A DNA stretch of 64,000 nucleotides from Inia geoffrensis (taxonomy: Eukaryota > Chordata > Mammalia > Artiodactyla > Iniidae): the NCBI GenBank assembly GCA_036417435.1, contig CM070912.1, positions 22,494,055-22,558,054 of the forward strand, in the 5' to 3' direction. Each line of letters opens with the position of its first letter. Positions within the stretch are counted from its first letter, which is position 1. The translations under genes were made by a program, and so were the position numbers. The notes below the pieces were generated by a model that was not told the DNA's origin, searched no databases, and was given only the letters and a program-made list of their open reading frames with translations. This document shows, piece after piece, positions 21,348-33,306 of this stretch.

Positions 21348-22434
21348 GACTCATGAAACCCTACTGCTGGAGTGCAGAGAAAAGGGACAAACTTCAATAA
21401 TCATTGAATCTGTTCCCTACTCTCATTACCTGGAATATTGGAGGCCCTGCCTGGCAAAGGGGGCCTGAAGAGTGGCATGGAACCTTTAAACCCAAACTAC
21501 CACGTGATCAGCCCCAACAGAAGTGAGCTTTGAGGACTCCTGTCTTATTCATAGTTTATTTCCTGAACCCTCTACTTACTGACTGAGCCAGACTACTTCT
21601 GGTTACTTAGTTCCTGTCTCAGACCTTGTTCCCACTCCTGATATCTGATGCCAGCCTATCCTCCTCAGCTACACCAAAGTCCATGTTGGTTTCCAGACCT
21701 TCTGGGTAAAAACTTGAGCCTTCTAGCTGACTTCTGGCACCCTATCCTGGTGTGAGCCTGGGTTGCTGGCATTCACACCGTCTTTGCCCCAGCACTCCAT
21801 GGAAAGGATTCAAATTCTTTATAGTATATATTTTCAGTCTCATTCTGTAGCAGTTCTCTCTGATTAGCATATTTCTATCTGACTTGCATATTTAGTAATG
21901 AGTCTCTAACTTACATAGTGAATGAATCATTTGGATAATTCTGTTTCAATGAACTACTGTTTAGAAGTATGTTAGACTGCCAACAAACTATAAGATAGAG
22001 ATGAATCAGTTCTCTTACCTCTCCTCTGATGGGGTCTGGGCTGCTGACGACAGCTAACTCTGCAAGTGTGGAATGCTCAGTCAGGGCACTTTCTATCTCA
22101 AACAGTCCAATTCAGTAACTGGGAAACAAAACATATGGCAGGAATTTGTAGAGGTGAGCAAAAAGTTAACTCCAGAATACCTACAGTCTGTTAACACAAA
22201 CATATCCACAGATGAAAATTACCCAGAGGATAATATGATATCCACTCTTGCAACAAACCAGAAATGTCCATCCTCATCCATATAGCCCCGTCCCCAGTGA
22301 TACAGAAATTGCCTCGTAGAGAGTTGAAGCTGTTTCTGTAGGATTATCCTATAAAACTAATAATTAATATTATTTTGAATGTGACTCTTCTTTTCAGTTG
22401 GATTTTTTAATATTTAAGGAGAAAGAAAAGTTTG

Positions 22435-23330
22435 GTGTTTTTGAGAATCCTTAGAATGAAGAGGAGCAAGCATGGGAAATAGGGATGAAAGTCTAGCATT
22501 GAGCCAGCCCAATAATCAGAGAGGTAAACTGTAATTACAGAGACTAGGCATGCTGCCATCCTGACAATTTTCTTAGATTGGTCACAAAATAGATATTGCA
22601 GTTGCTCAGAGGAGAAGGTTAAATAAGTCTTTTGCTAATTGGTTAATATCTAAATACTTGTAGGAAAAAAGATAAGTCAATACTCAGAGTTAAAGTACCA
22701 AATGAGTCAACAGAGAGGGTTTTTTTGTGTTTGTTTTGTATTTGGTTTCGTTTTACACAAAAGTAGAGAATTGATTCTATAAGTTTAGCAGGAAGAAAAA
22801 GGAAGTATTTTTACATTATGTAAAATCCACTGACAATTAGAACCTGGGCCTTTGATTATACTGATGTAAACTTTTCTGTAATTTGTATACTGTAATTAGA
22901 GATGAAAGTATGTTTGCAAACAGTAAGGAGCTTGGGAGAAAGAAAATTACTTAAGCTCACTGCACACCGTTCTCTGTCTCTCTCACTCCTTACATGAAGG
23001 GAAACCACTAATCAGATTTCAGGAAAATTATTGGGTGCTGATTTACAGCAGAGAGGATTAATGATATTAAGAGGGCTGTCTTCTTTCTAGGGCCCCCTTC
23101 CTCTTACCTTCACGGGCTTGGAGCAGTGATCTAGCCTGGGGGGACCAGCATGCCCTTCTCTAATAAGCATTTGAGTATTTCTTCAGTTCCCTGTCTGAGG
23201 GATTACTGTTCAGGACAACGAATCTCTCAAGAAAAGGCCGAGTACCTATCCTAGGTGTATTTTGTGGCAAATAGAGATCGTTACCAAGCACTTTTGAGAA
23301 ATAAATAGAAAATGAGATGTTATTTAATAA
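22435..23330. other. ACSM3 intronic space, missing-exon interval
   Basis: No recognisable feature. The ACSM3 exon expected between 22118 and 23340 (the DNPSKTAST / GDRGYMDKDG segment) was looked for on the minus strand and not found. Confidence 0.4.
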
Positions 23331-23999
23331 GTCTCTTACCACATAATGTGTAAAAAGCCGAAATGGTTAGGTAGAACTCGAATGCCAATATCTCCTTGTC
23401 TAGGTGGTAGAACATTGCCATTTACATCTAAAATCTAGAATGAAACAGAATAATTTATTTAAGCGAATTTCTATTTAATGCCACATCTGAAGTCTTTGCA
23501 CGTTTTGTTTTGGTTTTTGCCATTTAAGAATGCAGACTTCAGAAAAATTTTAAGTATACTTTAAATTCCTAAGAGAAATGTATTTATTTAAATTCTTACT
23601 GCAAAATATATTGTAAAATGCAGGTTAGCAAAATGTGAAAGAAGAATAAAATTTTTCTTTAATTCTATCATCCAGCAATAATCACATTTTGGTAATATCC
23701 TTTGAGATGATATAGACATAGAAAAAAATAGGATCACTTTATAATATTAGTGTTTTGCAGCCTGCTTTTATCATTTAGCAATATATCTTAATTGTCTTTT
23801 CCTTTCAAATAAATATTTCATTACTGGTTTTCAAACTTTGTGAAACAAACAAAATCTTACTTCAGAAGCCCAATATGAGTAAGTAGGAAAAGGGGAATGT
23901 TCTCTGGCTGAGACAGTGGTGGGTAATCCGAAGCCTTGCTCTCTTAACCTCTCGTGTTCTCTGGTACCTAATAGTAGCTAGCATCCTAAATAATAAATG

Positions 24000-24190
24000 C
24001 TAATGCTCTAACTATATGTACTATCTTCTTTAGTCCTTACAACAGCCATATCTGGTTAGGAGTATTATTATGCTCATTTTGTATATGAGGAAACTGCGGC
24101 ACAGAGAGTTTACGTAGCGCCACAGTGCATGATTGAGCTGGAATTCAAATCTCAGCAATCACACTGTAGATCCTATACTTTTCATCATTA
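24000..24190 (-). repeat. MIR SINE
   Basis: TTTTGTATATGAGGAAACTG and CACAGAGAG blocks followed by GAGCTGGAATTCAAATC are MIR landmarks. The element is diverged and its edges are approximate. Confidence 0.6.
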
Positions 24191-24772
24191 TACTTCTCTG
24201 TGGAATCTCTCCAGGGAGTTCAATCCATTTTCTAAAAATCCAAATAAGCATTTCTCAGATTGATTGCTCATCTCATATACCAGATTTTGCTCTTACTTTT
24301 AGCTGTTTCTAAATATGAAAACTCTACTCTGCTTTTATACACACCCTTCAAACCTGAGATGTAGCTTGTTGGAAAATAAGGGTATGATATTTATCTGGCC
24401 CTTTCCAGAAGGAAAAGCGCTTATGTCCCTAACGAGAAACTTGAAAGTCATTCTAAATGTTAAGAACTTATTTTTAAATTCTTGCAAATAAAAAGTATAA
24501 ATTCCCACACAGTCATCTAAAGAATTATTTGGTTTCAGGAATCAAGAAGAGATATGTTAAGAGTTCCAATTACTTAACACAGACTACTATTTTTTTTTTT
24601 TTTTTTTTTTTTTTAGCTGCTGCAAAAAGCTTTATTGTTTCCATTTGGTCCAAGGCTCGGGAGAGGGCTCCAGTGTGGTTAACAAGCTGCCTACTTGGCT
24701 GCAGAGAGGGGCTTCAGGCAGAAGCCCTGACACCAGAGGGGCTCCTCAAAGGCCGCTGGGCTCCGGAGGCTC

Positions 24773-25300
24773 CTAATCGTGCTTGAGGGTGAGCCTTTCG
24801 AAGAGATACTCGCCCAGCCCAGCCTGGGGACCAGCCAGCCTGCGGAGGTTGGTCAGGTGGTCACCCATCTTCTTGATCAGTTTCACCTCCTCGTCTAGGA
24901 AGTGGCTCTCCAGGAAGTCGCAGAGGTGGGGGTCTGCGCGGGCACAAGCCAGGGCGTGCAGATCCAGAAGGGCCTGGTTCAGGTTCTTCTCCACGTTAAG
25001 CGCGGCTTCCAGAGCGTCCTGAGTTTTACCCCACTCATCTTGAGATGGCTTCTGCACGTCCTGGAAGAGGGCGTGGCCGCCGCGTTGGTTTTGCATTTTC
25101 AAGAGGCGCTTGGCGCTCTCGTGCTTCTCTTCGGCCAACTCGCGGAAAAAGTGGCCCACGCCCTCCAGAGCCACATCGTCGCGATCGAAATAGAAGCCCA
25201 GAGAGAGGTAGGTGTAGGAGGCCCGCAGATGCATGTTGACCAGGCGGTTGACGGCGGCCTCCACCTTGGTGGAATAATTCTGACGAACCTGGGAGCTCAT
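24773..25300 (-). CDS. Ferritin light chain-like retrogene, intact 175-aa ORF
   Basis: Ferritin L subunits build the 24-mer cytosolic iron-storage shell and promote core nucleation but lack ferroxidase activity. The frame starts [20 protein letters not shown] and ends [14 protein letters not shown], exactly the usual 175 residues, with all helices and no internal stop or frameshift. I chose Met 25300 over the in-frame Met 25330, because the [10 protein letters not shown] lead-in is 5' UTR sequence. Differences from the usual mammalian L chain (for example [18 protein letters not shown]) are scattered substitutions. Whether it is transcribed is unknown; the retained 5' UTR gives no promoter by itself. 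The long plus-strand frames here are antisense shadows. Confidence 0.88.
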   Translation of the reverse strand: MSSQVRQNYSTKVEAAVNRLVNMHLRASYTYLSLGFYFDRDDVALEGVGHFFRELAEEKHESAKRLLKMQNQRGGHALFQDVQKPSQDEWGKTQDALEAALNVEKNLNQALLDLHALACARADPHLCDFLESHFLDEEVKLIKKMGDHLTNLRRLAGPQAGLGEYLFERLTLKHD

Positions 25301-25368
25301 GGTTGATCGGTAATAAGGAGTTCGGCTCAAAAAATGGTGTTGGCTGGTCCCGGGGACCGAGGACAGCT

Positions 25369-25438
25369 GAGTGGCTGACTCCGAAGGTTGGAGGGTGGAT
25401 AGATGAGTGGCTGACTCCGAAGGTTGGAGGGTGGTCGG
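25369..25438. repeat. 36-bp tandem duplication in the ferritin retrocopy leader
   Basis: GAGTGGCTGACTCCGAAGG and the following GTTGGAGGGTGG occur twice with a 36-bp period (25369 and 25405). The first copy is complete and the second nearly so. It lies between the iron-responsive element and the start codon. Confidence 0.85.
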
Positions 25439-25467
25439 AGGCTGGAAGAAAGGGCGACCCTGGGTCT

Positions 25468-25496
25468 GTTCCGTCCAAACACTGTTGAAGCAAGAG
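25468..25496 (-). promoter_or_regulatory. Iron-responsive element retained in retrocopy 5' UTR
   Basis: The minus strand reads TTGCTTCAACAGTGTTTGGA, with the canonical CAGTGT apical loop at 25479-25484 and the unpaired C on the 5' side. In ferritin mRNAs this stem-loop near the cap binds IRP1/IRP2 to block translation when iron is low. Here it is kept in full. Confidence 0.9.
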
Positions 25497-25784
25497 ACAG
25501 ATCCGGGGAACCGCCGAGCGCAATGAATCCTACTATTTAATAGATGGGAAAATAGATAAAATATTCTATCTCTGGGGAGAATCTAATTCCTCATTGTTGA
25601 AGGGGGTCCTAGAATGTTTAAACATGAAAATTATGAGCTTTGATCTTTGAAGTTGCAAAAATCTGATATCCAGCTGGTTAGAGTACATCCCCGGATGTCA
25701 GAATGTCACTAAAGATGCTCTTAGCTAGGTAGGGAGGGGCCCAATAATAAAAGCCCATGGAAAAGAGTTAAAAATGAAGGTGGC

Positions 25785-26221
25785 TGCATGAGGGAAATGC
25801 AAAGCAAAACTACAATGAGATGCCATCTCACACCTATTAGTATGGCTACTATCAAAAAAACAAAATAACAAGTGTTGGCAAAGATGTGGAGGATGGGCTT
25901 CCCTGGTGGCGCAGTGGTTGAGGGTCCGCCTGCCAATGCAGGGGACGCAGGTTTGTGCCCCGGTCCGGGAGGATCCCACATACCGTGGAGCAGCTAAGCC
26001 CGTGCGCCACAACTACTGAGCCTGCACTGTAGAACCTGTGAGCCACAACTACTGAGCCCACGTGCCACAACTACTGAGCCTGTGCTCCACAACAGGAGAG
26101 GCCACCACAATGGGAAGCACCACGTACCACAGCCAGGAGTAGCCCCCACTCGCTGCAACTAGAGAGAGCCCGTGTGCAGCAACGAAGACCCAACGCAGCC
26201 AAAAATAAAAATAAATAATAA
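25785..26221 (+). repeat. L1 fragment with inserted long-form CHR SINE
   Basis: 25785-25894 matches the L1 ORF2 3' coding region (AAAACTACAATGAGATGCCA block). At 25895 a SINE begins GGGCTTCCCTGGTGGCGCAG; it carries repeated GCCACAACTACTGAGCC blocks and ends GACCCAACGCAGCCAAAAAT. From 26222 to 27880 I see unique AT-rich DNA and a MIR-like stretch near 27090-27300, but none of the expected ACSM3 5' exons. Confidence 0.85.
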
Positions 26222-27879
26222 AGTGGAAGTAAGAAGCAGGAGGGGGACCTAGAAATAGTCAAAGAAGTAGAACTAAATAATAAAACAACTAATTTAAATG
26301 TAGATTATTCAACAAAATCTCAAATGAGTGGGGAGAAAGTACCCATGAAACATCAGGAAAAGTTTTAAGAAGAAAGATTCATACATGTATAGGGTATAAA
26401 ATTGGAGAAAAAAAGATTCATTCGCTTTTGCCTTTAAGAACCTAGGTCCACAAAATGCAAAATTTGCCTTAGACAAGCATACCTATCAAAATTGAGACTC
26501 CAGCAATGGTGGGATGAAGCAAACTGGGGGAGGCCAGGATCAGGAGTTTTGAACACCCAGTATGGCTGAGTGAAGAGGCACATAGGAGCAAAGAGCCAGG
26601 CCAAATGTGGTTCTCCAGGGATAGACCCAAGTTCACATGCGTTCAAATTTAGGTTCCAACCTGTGGGATGAGTCTGTTGGACATCTTTCTTAAGTAGCTT
26701 GCAGGTGTGATGAAAGTGCAAGTATGACACAAGCGCTGTCAGCTAAGGAGACAAATCCAGTGAAGCACCTGGGGTGTCATTCAATCAAATATTGGCAGGA
26801 GCCAATTGGCAGAGGTAAGGGCATGCAGGTGTTATGTATTTTATCTTATTTTACTTTGCATTATTTTATTTTTTGATTTATTTCCCTTCTAGCTTCTTTC
26901 CTAAAAGGATTAAATTTAACTTTCAATAAGTTACACATACAAAAGAAACATTGAAATAAGAGATTAAGAGATAAATAATGAATTTAGGAGGCTGGATTGG
27001 GGAATGGATACTAGTGCCAAAAAAAAAAAAAAAAAATCTAGGCTTCGATGAGCCACAACTGCTTTCAAGTCCACATTGGTTGAACAGTAACTATGAGCTT
27101 AGCACTTGTCATGCCTGACCTTAATGAATTTTCCCAGTAACCCATGATGTGGGTATTATCATTTCCATTAAAGTTTTTTTCCATTAAAGCCAATGAAGAA
27201 ATTTGACTTACGTAACTTGCTCGGACTCCCACAGCCTGGGCATGGCAGAACTGGGATTTGACTTTAGAATTTGGGCTCTTAAATCTTACATGATACCGAC
27301 TCTGAAGGTGGCAGGTGTTGAGCAATAAAGTCAGGAGGATACTGGGGTTCAGTATCAGAACATCTATTATCTGAAGATGCTGGGTATCAAGAGAATAAGG
27401 CAGGAAACCCTGGGTGGATAGCGAGGTCAGAACATGAAGGGTATCTAAGAGTGTTGTGTTCAGGGCCAGAACGGATTCTGTACTGAACATACAAGTATAA
27501 GTTAAATGGTGGTAACTTTGAAGGTTAGGAAGATAAAGCAAAAGGAAATTTAGAATGTCTTACACCAACTCCTCACTTGTTGGACTGTAAGCCCTCCTGA
27601 ATATGTGAAGCAAATAGGTTAGTTAGAATAAAAGGCAAATTCCTCAGAGCACCATTACACATTCCACAAGATGTCAAGTGCCACTTTCTATAATGTCAAC
27701 ACTTCTTCTTTAAAAAACACAAATACAGGAGCCAGAAGAGAGGTTTACAAGCCACACCATAGAGCCCTTAGTGCCCAGTGATAGATATTAGTCCACTGAC
27801 CATGATTGGTGCCCTAAGGAGGTGAAAGTTCACATAAGCAGAAACTGTCTTAGCCTAAAGCCGCCCACCAGCTTTAGGA

Positions 27880-28400
27880 CCCTACGGAGCCGGAAATGAG
27901 GCTTGGAGGAGGGACTAGGTGAGGTCATCGCGCACACCTGACGTAATCAGCCCGCGCCAGCAAAAGTGAGGGCGCGAGGGCCGTGGTGGAGCACGTTTCT
28001 TGCTTGCTTCAGCTCTCACGTACCATGGCGTCCCCCGTCCAGCAGTCTCCTCAGCCTGGCGGCGGGAAGCGCAAAGGTAAGGCTCAGTACGTGCAGGCCA
28101 AACGGGCTCGGCGCTGCGATGGCGGCGGGCCCCGGCAGCTGGAGCCCGGGCTACAGGGCATTCTCATCACCTGTAACATGAACGAGCGCAAGTGCGTGGA
28201 GGAGGCCTACAGCCTGCTCAACGAATATGGAGACGACATGTATGGTCCAGAAAAGGTACCAGCCCCGGGAAGGGCGGGCTTGAGGGAGGAGGGAAGGGTG
28301 GCAGGCCGGCTACCTGTATACGCATGCGCGACGTTGGCAGCTTGAGTGGCGGTGAGGGGGCGTGTCCTCCCCTCTGTGTCCTCTCCGCCCTCCCGCAAGG
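27880..28400. promoter_or_regulatory. THUMPD1 CpG-island promoter
   Basis: CpG-rich block around the THUMPD1 start. It contains GCCGGAAATG (near 27890, ETS-like) and TGACGTAA at 27939-27946 (CRE/ATF-like), about 80 bp upstream of the start codon. No TATA box seen. Confidence 0.7.
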
Positions 28401-31400
28401 TCTCGGCTCCCGACCCCTACCCGGTCTTGTGCTTAAATGTTTGCACTTTGGGCTTTTTTTCCCCATCATTAATCACGGTTGCCCCCATGTATAGATTGCT
28501 TCCTGAGGTTCAGGCCTTGTTTCTGAAGCTCTTTCAGAAGCATTTACTTCTTATCGTAGCTTTGTGAAGTGTTGCTCACCGGGAAACTGAGGTTGAAGTA
28601 GGTTAGGTACTAGCTGGTCCAAGTTCACAAGGGCACACTTCATTCGTCCTTAAGGTTTTTGCCATATCTTACCACCATTTGAACATTATGGCTGTAGTAA
28701 TGGGTTTGTCCTAAGCAATAACATCTCTAAAATAGTATTTTTAGTACTTACTAGTGCTAGTTACTTCTCAAATGCATATAAAAATACATTTCAGAAAGTA
28801 AGAACTTTTTGAAACAATACGGTATAAAGTCTTATTGTCCCATTTTGGAAATAATTATATCATTGGCTTAGGATTTGGACCAATACATACATGCACACCC
28901 CAAGGAATTAAAATGGAGGAGTATAGTACAGAGGGCATTTAAATTCAGGTACTGTCATTTACTAGCTCAAGGGATGGGCATGTTATTAATTCTACTGAGC
29001 TAGGTAAAAAAGAGAATAATGATAGGACTAAAGAAGGTTGGCTAAAAAAATTGCATATGGGGCTTCCCTGGTGGCGCAGTGGTTGAGAGTCCGCCTGCCG
29101 ATGCAGGGGACACGGGTTCGTGCCCCGGTCCGGGAAGATCCCACGTGCCGCGGAGTGGCTGGCCCGTGAGCCATGGCCGCTGAACCTGCGCGTCTGGAGC
29201 CTGTGCTCTGCAATGGGAGAGGCCACAACAGTGAGAGGCCCGCGTACCGCCAAAAAAAAAAAAAAAAAATTGCATATGTACATAAAATAACATCCTGCTA
29301 TACAATAAAATCTCCATAAATGTGTAAAATTACCATTAGTGCCTGATTGGCAATCCCATTAGTGGAGCCGAGTGGACAACAAGTGCATGTCTTGTCTACA
29401 CCGACAGCTTGAGCAAGTTCTTGAAGTATTTCAGTAGAACAGGAGTAAGGATTTTTAATTTCATAACTATTTGGTTCAATCTCATGAAAGGAGAGTGTCA
29501 TATCAGGTGCAGTCATATCTATTGATACGATTAAGGTCCACCCTGAAATGATTCATCTGATGAGCACATTTCCCTCTGCCCCAGACTGTCAAGATGCTTT
29601 AGAAAACACTTTCAAATGATATGTACCACAGTCTGAGTGAACTTCCTTCTTCCTCCACATTTTGGAGGGAATGGTGTCTGAATAAAAAGCTTTATGGTCA
29701 ATATTGAATCATCTGCCACTGGGGGTTTCACATGAGTAGTTAATTAAGAGCTTTTAACATAAGCTGTTGTGGCATCTCTGCTCATTAGTTTTATGCAAAC
29801 AGTTTGCAGACAAGGATCAGCAACCCTCTGGAAGTGAGGCAGAAGATGATGATGCGGAGGCCGCCTTGAAGAAAGAAGTTGGTGACATTAAGGCATCTAC
29901 AGAGATGAGGCTGAGAAGATTCCAGTCAGTGGAGAGTGGAGCAAATAATGTAGTCTTCATCAGGACACTTGGGATAGGTATGTCTGACTAATACATTTTA
30001 AGATGATTGATCCTGTAATATCTGGACACCTGTCTCCGAGAACACTGCCTACAAAATGGCTTGATGGGCATGGCTCAGTTAATCATTTGATTGCATCCTC
30101 TCTACACTGTGTTAGCACTAGGCATATGGAGAGGTAGAATGGGGTGGTGGACATAGGGCTTAGGAGTGGAAACCTGGCTTTGCCACTTTATCTGTATGTA
30201 ACTTTAGGCAAAACAAGAATACACGGTTCTAAAAGGAGCAGCTGCTACTCAACCCCAGGCAGTTTGGAATGGCTCCAGTCATTTGGGAGTGTAGTCTTAG
30301 GGTAGCCAGATCTTCTGATTTTTCAAAAGAAGTTGGAAATCTGGAGAAGTTTCTAGGTTTTTAGATGTAGCTAACTATAAAAATATTGAAAACACTGAGC
30401 AGCCCAGAACAGACTCATATATAGTCAGGATGCCTCCTGAGTACTACATTATGATCTTGTGCATTCATGGCTCTGGGGCTCCTCTGAGGTCTGAAATCTA
30501 GACTTCTGTACAAACTTAGCTAATGGATTGATTAAATCTTTTTAAATGACTTGCAGATTTTTGTTTTGTTTTTGTAAAAAAGCATGTACTATTTAATGTT
30601 TATTACTTCGATAGTTGCTGCTGATACAGGAAAACAACAGCATGGTGTTGCCATCAGATAAGTTAGACATCACAAATAAATTAACTCCAGTGTCTTCAAG
30701 AACAATTGTTTTTGATAAAAGCAGAGCTAAAATATGAGATACAGTATTAATAGAGTAGGCACCAAAGAAATATTAGTTGGGAAAAATGGTTGGTTAAACT
30801 TGTTTAAAATTCATTATGGTGATTTTTTCTACTCTACTGTCAATTTATGTCACTGCTAATGAAAATTCATTTTAGAGAGTTTGAAGAGTTTAAAATGAGA
30901 ACTTTTAAACTTACCTGTTTGTTCTATGCTGATTTTTTCTTTTTATTTTAGAACCTGAGAAATTGGTGCATCATATTCTCCAAGATATATACAAAACCAA
31001 GAAAAAGAAGACTCGGGTTATTCTACGAATGTTACCCATCTCAGGCACATGCAAGGCTTTCTTAGAAGATGTGAAAAAATATGCAGAAACATTTTTGGAA
31101 CCCTGGTTTAAAGCTCCAAACAAAGGGACATTTCAGATTGTCTATAAATCTCGAAATAACAGTCACATGAATAGAGAAGAAGTTATCAAAGAATTGGCAG
31201 GTATGTTTCTCTTAGTGATTTTACATAGGTGTGCCACAGTAAATACTTGTTTATAAGATTTTTTTTTTTGAGATTTAAGGCTTACATTTTTGAGTGTAGA
31301 ACAAGTATATTAAAGTGCTCTTAAATAATATCAAACCTAACTTTTCAATATGTTGGGTATGAGATCATTTTTGTTAGTTAGATACTAAAGTCTTTTCCAA

Positions 31401-32074
31401 ATCAAGATTGAATTTTCTTTGGGGAAAAAAGTGCTCTTGTTAAATGTCTCAGGATTTTATTTGTATTTATTTATTGAAAGCATTCAGGGAATTTGATGGA
31501 AGTCCATGTAGAAGAGTGGAATTTGATGAGTGGACTAGTATATACACATTGTTTTAACAAATTCTAAATAGGAGGAGATGAAAGATTGTTTTTGTATCTG
31601 CCAAGCTTAAAGGTATCCTTCTTAGCCTGTTTTCCTGTTATTTTTGTTACAGGAATAGTAGGTAGCCTCAATTCGGAAAATAAAGTAGATCTTACCAATC
31701 CACAGTACACAGTGGTAGTAGAAATCATTAAAGCTGTCTGTTGCCTGAGTGTTGTGAAAGATTACACGTTGTTCAGAAAATACAATCTCCAGGAGGTGGT
31801 GAAGAGTGCCAAGGACTTGTCACAGCTTAACACAAAGCAGGCAGCGCTAACAGGAAATGGGAAAGAAGCTAAATTGGAACCTGGTGACACATCCAATCAA
31901 AAGGACGCAGCAGAAGGAAAAAATAACCAGCAGGTGGTACCAGAGGATAGCGAGGAGCTGGGTCAGACAGAACCAATATCTGAGACACATGTGGTGAGTG
32001 AGGGGGCCACTAAACCTGAACTTGCAAGTCAAGTCACAGAAAGATCTGAGTCACATGGAAATGACCTCTCATAG
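28025..32074 (+). CDS. THUMPD1: THUMPD1, THUMP-domain tRNA-acetylation adaptor (4 exons)
   Basis: Coding exons 28025-28255, 29803-29977, 30952-31200 and 31653-32074 join in frame to 1077 nt, 358 aa (human 353). The start MASPVQQSPQPGGGKRKGKA has a good CACGTACCATGG context; the upstream in-frame Met at 27983 is 14 codons earlier in 5' UTR. The basic N-terminus is followed by the THUMP domain encoded mostly by exons 3-4 (EKLVHHILQDIY, RVILRMLPISGTCKAF, VDLTNPQYTVVVEI). The tail is low-complexity and acidic/Gln-rich. Known role: RNA-binding partner of NAT10 for N4-acetylcytidine in tRNA-Ser/Leu. No lesions and all splice sites GT/AG. Exon-flanking frames ending in introns are not separate genes. 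Confidence 0.95.
29059..29269 (+). repeat. Young CHR-2-type SINE in THUMPD1 intron 1
   Basis: Full-length body from GGGCTTCCCTGGTGGCGCAG to GCGTACCGC with A-tail; the flanking AAAAAATTGCATATG is repeated perfectly on both sides. It is close in sequence to the ERI2 insertion. Confidence 0.94.
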
Positions 32075-33300
32075 GAAAAGAAATCGTTTGGTGTTGGAGG
32101 TGGATTTCTCAACTGCGGTTCTGTGAGCTGTTGCTGGGATTCTATATAAAATTGTTACTAAAAATATTGTTATTGAGTTTGTGTGCTGCATAATGCTGTG
32201 CTCCCAATAATTGAGCAGCCCCGTTAATAGCTTTGTTAGAGATCTTTCAGCCCTATATGGCAGTGTGCATTTGGTTGAGCTTGAAGAGGCTATGGATAAA
32301 TTGGTGAACACTACTGCACAGAGCGGAGGGTGGCGGGAGGATGATGTTGGCCTCTCCCTCTTGATTACCTTCCCCACTCCCCCGCTTCTGCACTGCCAGC
32401 TGACTTATGGGAGCGAGCAAGCTCTGTGAAATCGAAACTCAGAGGGAAATTTTCATTCTAAGGAAGGAATTTTTGCATTTTGCAACTCAGCTGTCCCCTG
32501 CCACTTTGTTGTAAACATTGCAAAAACATGGGCCATATAGGTTAGAAGTGTATTGTTTTGTGAAGTTTTTGTACCTTTTGTGATTTTCTTGTTTAGTTTT
32601 TATGCCCCGCCCGCCTTTTTCTTTGGCTGCTCTGCGAGGCATGTGGGATCTTAGTTCGACAACCAGGGATCGAACCCGCGCTCCCTGCAGTGGAAACTAT
32701 GCCCATTTTTATGTTTTCCTAACATTTGTTACAACCAAATCTGATGGTGCAGTGCTGCAATTTTTTGGAGGCAAGGTGTGAGATAGAAGTGTTCATTCTA
32801 GGCATACAATTACAGATATTTCTGATGAGGTTAGTTATGAAGAATTAGTCTTCTGAGTTATTACAGTATACTAGTGCAGCAAGGCACGCAAATTCTTTAC
32901 AATGTAAGCTACTTTACAGTGTAAATGGACTTATTATTCAAGCTGTTCCATTCCATATCCTTTGTGAAATGCAACTTACAAACGGAACATTTACTTCAGC
33001 AGTTGTAAGTATAAATCATAGCTCCCTGACAAATAAAGATGATTATTTTAATGGCTTTGGAATATCAAGACAGTAAAGCTTTTGTTCAAAAAATCATGTT
33101 CAGTGAAAAGGTTTAGGAAGCAAATTATGTAGTAGCAGAACTTTTTCCAGGAAAGAAAAATTCACATAGTTGGTAAGAATCTAACAGTACCAACATTAAA
33201 ATGCTAGGTCAAGAAGCAGTACAAGAAATTGAAAAGACTTTTCTCTCAATGTAATAAATTGACTTATGTCACATGATACTAAAGAGGTTTTGCTTAAAAG
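32075..33300 (+). other. THUMPD1 3' UTR/flank
   Basis: Holds the likely 3' UTR. A short minus-strand SINE remnant is present at about 32618-32700 (GGGATCGAACCCGCGCTCC). No coding exon seen. The polyadenylation site cannot be fixed from sequence alone. Confidence 0.5.
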
Positions 33301-33306
33301 CAGCAG

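Larger units (their letters stand above)
18024..23434 (-). pseudogene. ACSM3: ACSM3 remnant: four C-terminal exons, inactivated
   Basis: ACSM3 is a mitochondrial medium-chain acyl-CoA synthetase. The minus-strand exons keep ACSM3 order and phases: 23340-23434 (ILDVNGNVLPP), 22019-22118 (ends [12 protein letters not shown]), 18996-19115 (DQEQLKKEIQEHV ... APYKYPRK), 18024-18110 (EFIQELPKAISGKIKRNELR, stop). Lesions: the first is 95 nt rather than 102, with an in-frame loss of 3 and a frameshifting loss of 4; TGA at 22112-22114 replaces arginine; TAG at 19080-19082. The exon for the DNPSKTAST-type segment and the whole N-terminal two thirds are not found before THUMPD1. Splice dinucleotides remain normal. 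It is convergent with ERI2, as in human. ACSM3 rather than another ACSM is chosen from the last two exons and the position. Confidence 0.85.
24590..25529 (-). mobile_element. Processed retrocopy of ferritin light chain mRNA
   Basis: Intronless copy of a full FTL mRNA. The poly-T at 24591-24614 is the minus-strand poly(A) tail, with AATAAA at 24631-24636 just before it. The 5' end reaches about 25529, and CTACTAT flanks both ends (24584-24590 and 25530-25536) as target duplication. The insertion sits in what was ACSM3, in the same orientation as ACSM3. Confidence 0.92.

Noticed and set aside
22073..22285. Plus-strand 70-codon frame with a coding-like look
   Set aside because: It overlaps the antisense of an ACSM3 exon, has no splice context on the plus strand and no recognised family.
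24783..25306. Plus-strand frames over the ferritin retrocopy
   Set aside because: They are antisense shadows of an intact 175-codon ferritin frame on the minus strand.
29298..29516. Minus-strand 72-codon frame in THUMPD1 intron 1
   Set aside because: Composition is somewhat coding-like (CTCCPLGS), but it is unrecognised, lacks neighbouring exons and runs into the SINE tail; kept only as an open question.
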